A stretch of DNA of 64,000 nucleotides, from assembly GCA_043228905.1 (NCBI GenBank), contig JBHGNT010000020.1, forward strand, positions 13,764,001-13,828,000, written 5' to 3'. The notes beneath the pieces are model-generated. The model was given only the letters and a program-made list of their open reading frames with translations. It was not told where the DNA came from and made no database searches. The stretch's first letter is position 1; the number at the start of each line of letters is the position of its first letter. Position numbers and translations under genes: made by a program. Positions 1 through 16,000 of this stretch are shown here, one piece after another. This DNA is from Azolla caroliniana. Lineage: Eukaryota; Polypodiophyta.

Positions 1-669
1 TTCCAATTGTGTTGTAGACCCCAATAATGTAAAAATTGGAACAATATCTCCATCTCATCATTTGATCCATTTTGAACATATTGAGAAAAAACCCATTGTT
101 GAGGTCTCAAACAACAACAGGATAAAACTTGCCAAATGTCCAATAAGTACTTCCAAATGGTACATGCTATAGGACATTTAATGAACCTATGTGTACTATC
201 TTCCAATGGAACGGTGCAAAAGAAACAAGTGCTAGACCCTAGTCCTCGTCTCTTTAAGGCCGAACCTAATGGGAGCCCACCAATCATGACTCTCCATATG
301 AATTCCTTTGCACGAAATGATAGATGGGAATGCCAACCACGGTGTAATATTTTCCACCACCTTGCATCTGACTTATATACATTCCACAACTTCGTTGCTT
401 TAGGAGATAGCCAAGATAATGATGCCATCGCATGATGATACAATATATTTGGAGTGACATGTAACAAGCGTGTACCATCTTGTAACTGCCAATCTACCCA
501 AGGTGCAAAATTTATTTTCAAATGGCAAAGATCCTTGCAACAATGGTATATCTTGTAATTTCTCCCAAATAAATCCATAATTTGGGGGAATACATAACCA
601 TCTCTTGGCATCTTCAAAATTCGACAACCTTTGAGATTCATTATCAACCACATCTCTCTCTCTCCCCAT
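1..669 (-). mobile_element. LINE (non-LTR) 3' fragment, decayed, cut by window start
   Basis: Minus-strand frames (about 669-400 and 478-284) encode broken segments typical of the zinc-binding end of a plant L1-type LINE ORF2 protein, with stops and frame changes. DNA at about 1-320 is closely similar to 8382-8715, and more loosely to 9990-10260, so this is one of three related copies in the first 12 kb. All three have the same orientation. No intact reading frame remains. Confidence 0.6.
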
Positions 670-1407
670 AAATTGAATATTGTGTTCCTAAATCCTAGCT
701 CATTATCAAAATTTATTAGGTGGGTGATTGAGGTAAACGATTGATGGATCCAAAATCCCCAATCATTGTGTAAAGGAAGTGAATGGAAAACCTTACCCCT
801 TCATTAGGTGAATGATTGAAGTAAATGATTGGTTGGATCCAAAACCCCTAATTGGTTAAACTGATCCTTCGAGGTTCTCTCTCTTATGTTGCGACTACAT
901 TGTTTATCATCACTAATGTTGGATCAATGTTTTTTTAAAGATCTCATCACAAACCCAATAACTAACAACCATTAGTTTGTCAAAAACACACAACAATATT
1001 AGCGTAATCAATGTTTAGAAATATCTTGGTTATACATGTGAACATTTAATATGTTTGCCAATGGAAAGCTAGCATCATGATATATTATTCGATGCATGTG
1101 TAACTTATTATCAACATTAGTGGTGAATCATGATGATCAACCAACAATTTTCATTTCATTCTTGGTAATCTTGAGTGATTTGATTTATGATAGTTGTATC
1201 AATTTTCATGAAATATATTTCTATATGAAACCACTACTGTCAATGACACATACCATGGTAACTATAGTGGGAAATTAATTAACTTGATGAATGCGAATAA
1301 TGAGTCACAACACAAACCATAAGGGAGTACGACACAAACATTGATGGAGATTGAGCTAATGACAACTACAATCATTGTTTCCCCCTATTCTTCAACATCA
1401 AACTTGC
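670..1407. other. No gene seen
   Basis: AT-rich sequence with short chance reading frames only. Between about 720 and 860 a phrase (TGGGTGATTGA..GATTG.TGGATCCAAAA) occurs twice, a small imperfect duplication. No splice-consistent exon or RNA gene was recognised. Confidence 0.5.
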
Positions 1408-1662
1408 GTAGTACGTAAAATTTGTGTTCGTCTAGTATAACATTCGTTTTCCTACGTTGGAAAACGAATGCGAATGTTATTCAAACATTTTTGTGTTTTT
1501 TTTTTTGTTTTTTTCTCCTTTTTTAAAGTTTTTTTTTGTTTTTTTTAGGTTTATTTACCTCATAATAAATAGCTAATCCAAAGGTATGGTATTTACCATT
1601 CTTCGAGGGTGTTTACCATACTCGAATGATTGAAATTATGGTACGTATGGTTCATACTATGC
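1408..1662 (+). repeat. MITE-like short repeat, copy 1
   Basis: About 255 bp, resembling the reverse complement of 6974-7215. Shared blocks are GTACGTAA at one end, an internal hairpin-like CATTCG...CGAATGCG, the phrase TATGGTATTTACCAT, and CGTATGGTTCATACTATG at the other end. The outer ends (TAGTACG and CATACTA) form weak terminal inverted repeats. This suggests a non-autonomous DNA element, but no clear target duplication was found. Confidence 0.45.
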
Positions 1663-3553
1663 ATGATCAAAGTCACTTCGCTCTATTTTTTTACTTTTCT
1701 CTTAAACCACCAATTTCTCCTCCCTAGTAAGTTTTACATTCCCGTAAGCTTTATATTCCCAAACTTTCATTGGGTTACATGTATACAAAGGCACAAATTT
1801 TTTCCCATTGCAAATAACAAACTCAATCCACTAAAAATAATCAAATAATTGCCATTATATGTGCATGATAATGAAGTAGTTACCTATCTCTTTATGGGAT
1901 ATGTTAACCATGAACATATCAGGTTTTATTTCTTGTCAGAGCTTCCTTTTTTTTCTGTAAGTTGTTTTTTGTCCGAGCATGATTGATTTTGCTAAAAACA
2001 AAAAACAAATTTAGGACAAGATTATATGTTGAATAGAAGCATTTAATTCAAAAGATAAGCAAGAAAGGTGCATTTCAACCAATAGCACATTCCAAATACT
2101 TAAAACTGGTCAACACAAAAGGTATAAGGTATAACATTGTGGATTGAAAATAGATGATAGAGATCACAATCATATATTTAAAAACAAGAAACATTTTATT
2201 TCAATGTCATGACAAGATACAAAATTTTGCAAGACCACTTCACAATAGAAGATATGAAAAGGTGATCGACACGTAATAATATACTAGAGCTATACATGAT
2301 ATATGCAACTTCCCAAAGTACGAAGGGGGCATATTGAGGTTAACATATAACAAAAATCCAATCTCAAAGGTTGCAACATAAACATCCCACATAAAACCTA
2401 CAAGATAGAAATAGAAATTAAATATATATGGTATATGCTAGTTTTCCTAAAATTACAGAATGTAAACTTATGAAGTTATGAGAATTCAAGACTCATTGGT
2501 TTGCAATTCAATTCTTGACGTTTGTTCCCACACTTGATTGTGGCCAAAGATGGCAAATATCCCATCATTACCAAAGAAAAAACAAAAACACCTTTTAGGA
2601 AAAGGAATGCTCTAGAGACCACAACAAAAAAAATACCAAGATATAGTAATAATGTAATTATATCATGTGATTGAAGAAATACGGAAACATACTGAGGTAT
2701 AATAACCTCGTTGGAATGTCGAACCATTGTAATAAAGCCCCACAACTATAATGAGACTCAATTGATGTAATTTGATAACATTCTTTTGGCACATGTTTGT
2801 GGAAAGTTGAAACTATTAATCCTTTTGAGGAGCCCAAGGTTGTGTCAGATACATGAAAATATGGAATATGTTCTTAACATTTTGAAAACTACAATACTGT
2901 TTTTTGTTTTTACTATCAACAAATTCTTACTATGAAAACATTACTTTTAAATTGATAATATCGTGAATTTCAAATGGTAGAGTATAGTAAGTGGAGAAAA
3001 AACATTTTACCACAATTGTACAAGAAACACAAATAACTATTTTCAATTTTATTTTGGGGAAATTTGTGTCCTGAAGATTCAATTACAAAATAAGACATTA
3101 TGTCCAAAGTATGCAAGGTTATTCAGTCATGGGCCATGGCCTCTTGACTTTAGAGATAGCAATGATTAAGAAATCATAAGAGAAAGGAAAGCATTCATAA
3201 ATGATGGCAAATTATAAATATCATGCAACTTTAAAAAAGAAAGCATTTGACATGAAATTATTTTTCTCCATCATATAATCTCTTGATTGCAAAAGTAATG
3301 GAATAACACTTAGAAGTTCATACGATAGATAGCAATAATTCATAGACAATGAATGACAAGACTCCCAAATATCATGCAACTTCCGTAGAGAAAACATCTT
3401 GCAAGGTATTGTTTCTCTCTCTCATAGCCAAAGAGCTAAGAAATGAAGAAATGTTTACAAGTGACAACGGCTATACAAAGAAAAGAGTATGAAGGTTTTG
3501 AAAGGATGTTTTTGGATCCAAGGAACATAGTGCAGTCATAAGATTCGTCGTGC
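1663..3553. other. No gene seen; 3' flank of the ALDH gene
   Basis: AT-rich DNA with only short chance frames on both strands. It lies downstream of the minus-strand aldehyde dehydrogenase gene, whose stop codon is at 3554, so the right-hand few hundred bases probably contain its 3' untranslated region. No unambiguous polyadenylation site could be assigned. Confidence 0.5.
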
Positions 3554-6807
<3,254 letters not shown>

Positions 6808-6922
6808 GGATTCTTCTTCGTCACCAAATCAAGGGATTTTGCAGAACCGCACTCCTCCTGCTCTTGACAAAACAAAAAATAGAAAAGAAGAAGAAAAAGA
6901 AACCTGCTCCTGCTCCTTCTGT

Positions 6923-6924
<2 letters not shown>

Positions 6925-6954
<30 letters not shown>
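6925..6954. repeat. (CT)n microsatellite in ALDH 5' region
   Basis: About fifteen CT units roughly 120 bp upstream of the ALDH start codon, probably in the 5' untranslated region or core promoter. Read in the direction of the gene it is a GA tract. Such tracts are common near plant transcription starts. Confidence 0.8.
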
Positions 6955-6955
<1 letters not shown>

Positions 6956-6973
6956 ACCCTCCTCTGTTCCGAT

Positions 6974-7215
6974 CATAGTATGAACCATACGCGTATGTTA
7001 TTTATCATACTCCCTCCAAGTATGGTAAATACCATACGTTTGTATTCATTATTTATTATAATTTATAAGGTAACTTTTGTATTCGTTATTTTTTTTTCGA
7101 GGTAAGAATGTTAAAAGGTAAAAAGTATTATTATTTTTAAACGTAAGAATGTTTTTGATAACATACGCATTCGTTTGAATGCGTATGAAAAAGAATGTTC
7201 GAGTATATTACGTAC
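6974..7215 (-). repeat. MITE-like short repeat, copy 2
   Basis: Reverse-complement relative of 1408-1662. It begins with CATAGTATGAACCATACG and ends with GAGTATATTACGTAC, and contains the hairpin CGCATTCGTTTGAATGCG. It sits in the upstream flank of the ALDH gene, about 170-410 bp from the start codon, so it may contribute promoter sequence. No transposase is encoded. Confidence 0.45.
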
Positions 7216-8159
7216 TCTCTCTCTCTCTAGCCCTCCTCTGTTCCGACAGCGACTGAGAATAAAAGTGTAGAAAAGACAGAAGGAACCAGCGAAATGACAC
7301 GTGGGTCTTATTTAGAGCGGAGCCTCCTTTTCTCGGATTCGAACTCGGGTCTCTTGACAAATAATTGGGTAAAGCTCTTCTTAAAACTCTATTTCCCTTC
7401 CAAATTTAATTTTTTACCCTAATCATAAACTTGTTAAGACTAAGGGCAAATAGTCTCGGGTTCGAAAACCCAACTTCCTCGCCTCTTCGTTTCTCCTATA
7501 CATATGTATACATACATGTATAATACATATCAAATGGGTAGACTTGTCGTTTCTTTCTATCCATTTCAAGAACAAAAAACAACCCCACTTCGTTTCTCTC
7601 GCTCTCTCCTTTCGAGACGTCTCATTGCTTTCCTCCATGCCATGCCCCCCCCCCCCCCCCATCCCTTTTCCTTTCCATGGGTCCCTCTTGAAGGTTCATG
7701 TATCGTCATTGCTGCCACTTTACGTATTACTTACACCACAATTATATTAATAATTGTGTTTCGAAAACACTACAATGGTTATCACAATTGAGTGGTGTCA
7801 TTGCAACTGGGGTAGTAGGGCATGTTGAATCACTAATAGGCAAGAGAATCTCTCTCTCTCTCTCTCTCTCCTTGGTAGTTTCTCTAGTATAGCATCAAAG
7901 TCATAATTTTGAGAGAACTCAAGTTCACTCCTCACCAAGGACTAGGCCTTGTCTCATAGATCATTATCGGTCTCTCGTGGTGGACATGAAAAAGATATAT
8001 ATCTATCTCTCGCTAGGTAGGATAAACGCATCGATAAATTTTGTGTACTTAGGCCCCTTGGGTTAATATTGGGCTCTATATGGATCTAACAAAAAGCAAA
8101 AAGTCTTATCTCTCTCATCTCTTCTTTATCATTATTTGGTAAATTGGTAGAAGCACACA
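7216..8159. other. No gene seen; low-complexity tracts
   Basis: Contains a poly-C run (about 7646-7661), a CT run (about 7850-7870), and tRNA-like B-box phrases such as GGTTCGAAAACC near 7459 without a convincing cloverleaf. Short frames here are chance. Confidence 0.5.
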
Positions 8160-8720
8160 ATTATATTAATTGTATGTAAAATCCACTTGTTACAACTTTG
8201 TAGTCTTCTACCTATGTAGAGAGAGGGATGTCTTGTAAAGCTAATATAAAACTTGAATATGCACTTGAGAAAGTATCCCCACATACTCTAACATCCAAAA
8301 ATTCCAAATAAGAATGCCTTTCAACTTCTTCATAGGCTTTCACCCCATGTCTACTATCAAACATGAAAGCATTACATATATTCCAATTGTGTTGTAGTCC
8401 CCAATATCGTAAAAATTTGAACAATATCTCCAGCTTGTCATTTAGACCATTTTGAACATATTAAGAAAAAACCCATTGTTGAGGCCTCAAATAACAATGG
8501 CTTGCCAAATGTTCAATAAGTACTTCCAAATTATACATGCAATAGGACATTTAATGAGCCTATGTATACTGTGGCGGTAGGGGCCTAATTTGGCCATAGT
8601 ACTGTCCTCCAATAAAAACGGTGCAAAAGAAGCACGTACCTAATCCTAATCCTCATTTCTTTAAGGTCAAACCTAATGGGAGCCCACTAATCATGATTCT
8701 CCATATGAATACCTTTCTCA
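8160..8720 (-). mobile_element. LINE 3' fragment, decayed
   Basis: The minus frame 8424-8212 carries a short peptide (start MFKFLRYWGLQHNWN) whose beginning recurs as FLHYWGLQHNWN in the minus reading of bases 1-60. DNA at 8382-8715 aligns with 1-320, with a small insertion near 8570-8600. It represents the region downstream of the reverse transcriptase of the same LINE family. No intact frame. Confidence 0.5.
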
Positions 8721-9989
8721 TCTCATCTTTGTCTCTCTCATCGTGACTTAACTTGCGATTGACTTCCAATCCCCTCGGAATGGATCAACACCACCAATAT
8801 TAACTCATAAAGAACATTGGATTTTGTCTTAGAATCCTACCATTATTAATTAACTCACACTACCGAGCTACTTATCTATAGACATATCCACATGATGAAT
8901 ATGATGACTTGTCACCTTACATAATTGTTGCTTTTCATGTGATAGATCCTCCCACCATTCCAACAATGAAATTCCCACAAGAGGAACAAGCGTGTTTTCT
9001 CATTGTCTTTATTTTTGTGAAAATCTAGAGTTGCCACATAAGTATGCCTTCCACTTTGTAATGTACGTATTGGCTCTCTAATCATCTACCTCTCTTGGTG
9101 AAAACACACACAATTATATTTCCTTCCCTTAGTTGTAAGTTGTCACACTACATTATATTCAAAGGTGAAGTTTTTAAAGACATTATATGTCTACGTATCT
9201 CTCTCTCTAGATTCACTATCTTTTAATTATTATTATTTTAATTCTTTTACATTTTCTCTCTTAGGTCGCAAATCTCTCTCTAGATTCTCTATCTTTTAGT
9301 TGTTTCTCTAGATATTCTATTTTTTATAAGAATTCAAGACAATATTTTGGGTTGTAATGCCATGTTTTGTCTTTTGGAAACATCAATATACACTTTTACA
9401 TGTGCTATACCTTTTTTTGAAACGAAAACTTGACTTTAAAGTCCTTTGCATGTAGAGGAATTGCATATAGAGTTTTAAAACCTTCCAACAATTGAGAGAC
9501 ACTTCAACAAATCACTTTACTAAATTTTGGTCAATGCTCATTAAATTCAATTTAATTTTGATTTATCATAATTAACTTATTTTAATGGTTAGTTGTTAAC
9601 CGGTTAATCACATGCCTTTGGTTCGAGGCTTGTATTTCATACCTCTTTATTGCATGATACATATTTTAAATCTCTCTCTCTCTCTATTCGTAAATCAATG
9701 TTTATTATTAAAACAAAATGATAATACAACCCTTGCTATTTTCATTACTTCATAGATAGTCATAGTGCAAGGGAAACCCTCTCAACTGTTGCAAAACTAG
9801 ATGACATACCTCTATCTCCTCTTGGGACAACGTCCCCATACAACATAGTTGTGAAAATTGCCAAATCAACTTCCTTATCCTGCAGAGGAGTTGTTTTACC
9901 CCATGAATTCAATCAAACAAGAACTCATTTTTCATGATCCAATTAAACCACATCCCCCAATACCTAAGGTAATCAAACACGACCTTATA
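8721..9989. other. No gene seen
   Basis: AT-rich sequence between two LINE fragments. It has several CTCTCT tracts and a possible tRNA-like phrase at about 9590-9640 (GGTTAGTTGTTAACCGG...GGTTCGAGG). It may be an insertion that split a LINE copy, but no terminal structure was seen. Confidence 0.4.
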
Positions 9990-11560
9990 TGATGGTGTGG
10001 ACATGTCTTTATCGTCAACAATAAAAACCCACTTAAAAGGTGATAAAACATTTCATGTTATCGATGCCCAAATTTGTGATATAACCACCCAAATGGCTTT
10101 AGCAAAAGAACATGTAATGAACCTATGTTTGACATCTTCATCATCCACCGTGAAAAAAAAACATGTCACATTCGAAATATGTCTTCACGTTAAGGCCATC
10201 GCCAAAGGCAACCCATCAACTACCACACGACAAAGAAACATCTTTGCAAGGAATGGAAGATGAGACTGCCATCTTGCATTGAAGACTCTATGCCACCACT
10301 TTACATGTCGAATAATGTAACATGTATCCAAAACCTTATTTGCTAACCAAGCTCTATCTTCAACCAACTTATGGTATATATTACTAGTGTGCACCACAAA
10401 AAATCGATTGTCCAATACCAAATGACCAATCTTTCCACGGGTCCTCGACCACCATCTCTAGAATCAGGAAAACTAATCTAGGCAATGCTAAATTATATTG
10501 ATTGCCAAATATACCCATATCCATGTGGTATATGAAACTTATTTCTAATTGTCCGAAAGGCCATCATTTTCCTACGTGACTCTAAGATGCCATCTTCCAT
10601 AGTTACCAAACCCAACCTTGCCATTCGATTGAATTGTGTATTTAGACTTTCTTTTCCATCCCAATGTAATATCCTTGAAGTTGCCAACACCTCTACTACC
10701 AAGGAATTAATATCATTACTACACTCATGGGGCTTCCAATTAAACAATTTCAAACATCATTGCCAAGAAAGCATTAATTGTTGAACCATGATAGATTTTG
10801 AGCATTTAAATGCCCGGGTAATATTAATAACACGCCACCACGATGCTGTAATTTTGGTTTTCCCATGTTATATACCAACCTTTTCCACAAAATAACTTAT
10901 TTCTACCCAAGGTTGGGTACCTATGCACATACCTTTCAACAGATTGAATTTTCTAACCGTTTTGGGATACAAATATTGTTCCATGATACCCAACTCATAC
11001 CAAGTTTTGATTCTTTCTTCCACAATGTATATTTAAGTGAATGAGCTAATTGATCAAGTGATTTCTTTGTCCAGGGTAACAATGGCAAAAAATAAGAAAT
11101 TATTGGAATCATAATAGCTTGTACCACTTTGAGACGAGTACTAAACGACCATGCTTGAGACTCCCAATACATAAATTTGTCTAAAATGGTCCTCGATATC
11201 CAGTTCAAACTTTGAGACAATGAGATGTCAACACCAATAGGGCAACCTAAGTGCTGACACACATTCCCTTGATCCAATATTTGGCCACACCATCCAAGAT
11301 CAACCAAATTACTCATAGTACATCTAATGAGCATGACTTCCACATATTTATATGTAATCTTGACGCCAATGTGAACACATTCCATACCTCCATGGGTTTT
11401 GCTATATTATCAAGTTTCGCTTTCAGAAATAAAAACGAATCATTGGCCAATGCTTGCGCTAGCAATTGTTTCCATGATGGTAGATCTAGTCCAACTATTT
11501 CTCCACATGTTGCCAACTCATGTATCTTCACCAAAATTGGGTGTGTAGCTAGCGAGCGAG
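9990..11560 (-). mobile_element. LINE ORF2 fragment: end of reverse transcriptase plus zinc-binding region
   Basis: Minus-strand pieces in order: 11534-11313 (LFLKAKLDNIAKPMEVWNVF, then a shifted LHINMWKS, as in the thumb region of plant LINE RT), 11385-10936 (HLGCPIGVDISLSQSLNWI, then IIPIISYFLPLLPW and LWKKE), 10753-10493 and 10421-10185 (the zf-RVT-like region). Frames change several times and stops are present, so this is a dead copy. The upstream endonuclease and the RT catalytic core are not in the window. Confidence 0.75.
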
Positions 11561-11587
11561 CCTCTCTCTCTCTCTCTCTCTCTTCGT

Positions 11588-11780
11588 AATTAGCTTACCC
11601 TAGTGGTAAGTTGTTAACACTACAAGCACTACGTCTTGAGTTCGAAACCCAATTTTCTCACTTCTCTCTATTATATACTTCATATATATCTCTTAATTCA
11701 CTAGATGCCACTCTGGAATGTAGGGGTTGAACCCATGACCACCTAGTCTCCATTGGGAAACCTTACCAACGGAGCTCGCT
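11588..11780. repeat. Two tRNA-like modules on opposite strands
   Basis: On the plus strand, TAGCTTACCCTAGTGGTAAG (about 11591) is followed about 47 bp later by GAGTTCGAAACCC, resembling the A and B boxes of a tRNA. On the minus strand (about 11777-11721), GAGCTCCGTTGGTAAGG is followed by ATGGGTTCAACCCC. Neither has a paired acceptor stem, so they look like SINE heads or tRNA relics rather than functional tRNA genes. Confidence 0.45.
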
Positions 11781-11794
11781 CTCTCTCTCTCTCT

Positions 11795-11836
<42 letters not shown>
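11777..11836. repeat. (CT)n(CA)n compound microsatellite
   Basis: A run of CT dinucleotides followed directly by about twenty CA dinucleotides. Simple-sequence DNA with no coding potential. Confidence 0.9.
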
Positions 11837-11837
<1 letters not shown>

Positions 11838-12919
11838 TGTGCATATCCCAATTATAACGCAATCTCCAATATCTCAAAAAGAGAGAAACATTCTTCATCT
11901 CTCATCTCTTATAAACTATGGAAACACCCATGTCTTGGCATCAAATGACAACGTGAAAAAACTTGTTAAATATGAAAGCTTGAGCTCCCTTTTGTAACTT
12001 GAGCTAGAGCTTTCTCATCCCCTCTTACTCTCTTTTCATATTAACCAATTATTAGTACATGAGCTTCTAAGCTCCACACTAATCACTCTTTCCCCAAGTA
12101 TGTGTTAAGTGGTGATTACTTAATGATCGAGGTGTATTTTATAACAGGATGTTATGTGTGTTGCATGCTTGTCTTAATCTAGTTAATGTTAAAACTTATA
12201 TCAAATCTTAGTTAACCTCCTATTAAGATGAGGTTGATGGGAGTTCACCAAGTAAGGGTGCACGATACTAGTGGCTCAAGGATGATTGAAAATTGTCCTC
12301 TCATGGTTTGCTGCCTCTAGGGTAGACACACCTCTAGACCTTTTGGCAACGATTCGAAATTCTAATGAAGCGAGAGAACCCTTCGCATAACACATAGGCG
12401 TGTCGTCGGTGCAAATCACTTAGCATTGACACGTCTATTTTAGTGCCGCTACCGAGGAGTCAAGTTCGATGCTTGAGCTCTTCAATGACTCTTTCGTGAG
12501 ATCCCGAGGAAGTTCAAGATAAGGGAAGCCACGAGTGATTGTGAGGTAAAATGATCACTCGTTATTATCAGTTGATGATTAGTTTGCTAATAATTGGTTA
12601 AACATTGGGAATTTGTGTGTGATTAATTTTACTAGTTAGGTTCTGATTATTTATTGTGTGATTTATTTTCATTTAATTTTCGAAGTTAACTATTGTGTGC
12701 CATTTTTGCTATTTTACCTTATATTTAGAAATTTGACTCAAAATTTGGCTCTTGTTTTTATCATTATCAATATATTAAGTTGTCTGTCATTTCAAGTTAA
12801 CTCCTTAAGTACAAAGATTTAAGGAATGAAAGATTCCTTAAAATTACAACGTCATATTATAACATTAATAAATTGCCTTTTTAAGTTGTTGATGTCATAT
12901 GAAGCTACAAAGCTCGATT
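11837..12919. other. No gene seen
   Basis: AT-rich intergenic sequence. The stretch 12300-12560 is somewhat richer in GC and could be a retrotransposon relic, but no domain could be recognised. Confidence 0.4.
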
Positions 12920-13070
12920 TGAGTTTAAAAGCTCAATACTTCAAAAGCTCAAAGCTCCAAATCTTGAGGCTTCAAACCTTGAAGCTTCAAAATCTCAAAG
13001 CTTCAAACCACGAGGCTTGAAATCTCGAAGCTTCAAAACACAAAGCTTCAAACCTTGAAGCTCTAGATCC
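12920..13070. repeat. Degenerate short tandem repeat (AAGCTTCAAAnn)
   Basis: About a dozen imperfect copies of a 12-15 bp phrase around AAGCTTCAAA or GAGGCTTCAAA, with variants (AAAGCTCCAAATCTTG, CGAAGCTTCAAAACAC). A short chance frame through it would encode a K/L/Q/S-rich repeat; no gene is inferred. Confidence 0.75.
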
Positions 13071-16000
13071 TAGACACCAAGATTCAAGATTTAAACTTAT
13101 AATCTAAGACATCTCCTTGCTTTTATACCCACGCAAATCAAATATGTCCAATGGGAAGACAACTTAGGCATAGAACAAGTAGCTTTAGAATGGGATCTCT
13201 TGGAGGTCATTGTGGAGCTAAGAGCTATAAACAAAGAAGTCAAGATATGGTAATCCAAACTGGCCAAACATGGGAGACCCAATACGAAAACCAAACACGA
13301 TAGGAGGTTTGTTGTTGGGGCCATAGGAATTTCAACCCGAGATCAATGAGTTCACCCATTCTCTCAACACGAAGATCGGCACCTCAACTTCCTAAAACTC
13401 TCTCTCAATTATATCATCCCTCCTTTTGTACCATGTGTGTGACAGGTATGGAGGTTGATTACAATGGCCTGCATGTAACGAATGAATGAATTGCTCTTAG
13501 GGATGTAAATATTAACAATGTGTTTCCTTGTTGCTCTCTTTGCATGCTTGGCAATATTAACAATGGTATGTTGACAATGCATGCTTGGCAATGGTCATAA
13601 GGCAGAGTTGGCAAATTAATCTAGAACTTAATGCACATGTATGATGTTATCGTGATGTAGCGTGTCCATGGTGAGAAAAAGTGGCCATTAAGTGGGTTCA
13701 AAGAGGTCCAAAGTTCAAGTCTCTGCCAATGCATTAAAAATAATAACTTTTTATTCCCTTTTCTTTTGGGCCAAGGTAATATTAAATTCATGAAATGTCG
13801 AATATAGGTCTCTCATTTTCCTCCATAAAAGGGGGAGAAGAGGGCTTATTTTGGAGTCAACATTTTGTTGTTTTGAGGTAGAACATTAGGGTTTATTTCT
13901 CTTCTCAGTCTTCTTCCTTTCAAGGGCTTGTGGTCCCTCATCCTATGTTGGAGGGCACCATTAGGGTTTTGGTTTAAGGTCTTCCTCTTCCTATTCGATT
14001 AGGGTTTCCTCTTCTTGTGGGTTTGGGTTTTTCTTGTAGTCATAATCGTTTGTGCTTAATCGCTAGCCAATTCTTGTAGTCATTGCCATTTGTGCTTAAT
14101 CACTTAGTCTGAGCGGATTCTTGTAAAAACCACTGAATTGTGGTGCTAAGCCGATTGTTGTTAAAAGCCCTAATTTTTGTATCATAAATCGTGTATATTC
14201 TTTCCTTACGATTTTGTCTTAATCTCGCATATGGTTCGCAAATCGAGTGCTAATCACATCAAACCCTAACATTGTCAATGAATTGAATGCTAACGCGGTC
14301 GAAAGCCGTCGAATCACCCTCTGACTCCCTAGTGCATGACCCCATGGTCCCGCCCAATCCGACCTGCAAGCGTGAATATTCACGACAACGTTAAAACCCA
14401 TATAAAGTTCTAATGTGGTTGTGGGGGATCACACCACTGATGGAATTTGTTTGGTGTAGAGCGTTGTCGCCCAATTGACAGGTTGTGGTTTGTGTGTCTA
14501 TATGATGACTTTCTGTTTGACATGTTGAACTTTGTTAAATTGTGGCACTTCACTAACATATGTGATAGCATGGCAAAGCTAATATAGGTGTATAGGAATC
14601 TTGAGGAAACATCGTGGAATCTTTGCCTTTATATCACTTGTTAGTCAAGCCATCCCAACCAGGGCTCCTAGCATTAGGAAGTTTCCTTAAAATTGTGCAA
14701 CCCTCCTCTATGAAATTTGCATCAAACTCATGATTAAGGGGGTTGTACACAATAAATCAAACAACATCACAATATTCGCTACGTGCTTTAATCACCTCAT
14801 TTGTCATAAATAATTGCAAGCCAAGCAACTTCTTAAAATAATCAACATATATTGTAGTTATTGTCGTCAAGAACACTATAAATTCATGCCCTTGCATTAG
14901 ATTGAGTGTAAGCAGGATAGATGGAATATTCAATTCTATGGTGTAGGATAACTATTAAATGTGTTATAACTTGACCAATTCACATTACGTAGTCACGTGT
15001 GAACACACTATATGCCTAGGGTTTCTGCCTATATAAGAAGGCTAGCTACCTTCTTTTTTACGGAGGCTTGACTTCTGTTGAAACTTGAGACTATGACGAT
15101 GTGGCTATGGCTCTTGTTAGCTAAGCATGTGCGATCTTTGCAGGACCTAAGGTACAAATCACATCAACCCTTGATGTTATGGGACATCGAGGAGGTTTGG
15201 GTCCATCTCATGTCATTGCTAGGGGGTTGTTAGATGGTTTGTCAACCGTCTTTCCTTTCTTTGGTTTATAATTCCTTTTGTTTTTCTCAATTAATTAGTT
15301 AGACTCTAACAATAGAGAACTTTAGAAAAAAAAAAGAGATTGGCATTGATTATCAATAAACTCATCCTTAAGTTGTCACATCTTAACATAACTACGGAGA
15401 ACTTTAAAAAACAAATGAGATTGACATTGCTTATTAATAAACTCATCCTTAAGTTGTCACATCTTAACACAACGATAACTTTGACATTGCAATTGAGAAA
15501 TAATTACTTGCAATTGATTTTGGATATCCAAAACCTCCTCATCCAACATTGGTGTATGAATTGTTACACATAAAAAGAACTTCTAAGAACTATTGAAGAA
15601 GACCCCATCATCATCGGGCATTAGTTATCCCATACATACTATGAATGATCTAATGTCTCACAAAGTTGTATCCCATGATTGTACTCCCTTGCTATCTATT
15701 TGTGAAAAGCTCCCCAAATTTTGCTTCATGAGAAATTGAAGTAATACTAAAGCAAAAGACAAGTTAAAGTGTCATGGAACTTGTCAAGTAAGGACTTATT
15801 AATGTCATTTGAATGATTGCAAACCTCCAAACAAATAGGGAAGTGGTCTAAAGAACCCACAATTCATAAATATCATAATAATTGATGTTGGTAAACCGGA
15901 ATTATCATGCATCACATCTTTTTCTTTTTTTCTTTTTTCGTAAATGTATGTTTATATTAAAACAACATGACAAATATGTAGGATAAGAGGAAAATTGATT

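Noticed and set aside
136-435. Plus-strand 99-codon frame at the window start
   Set aside because: Antisense to the LINE fragment and not conserved in its copies at 8.4 and 10 kb.
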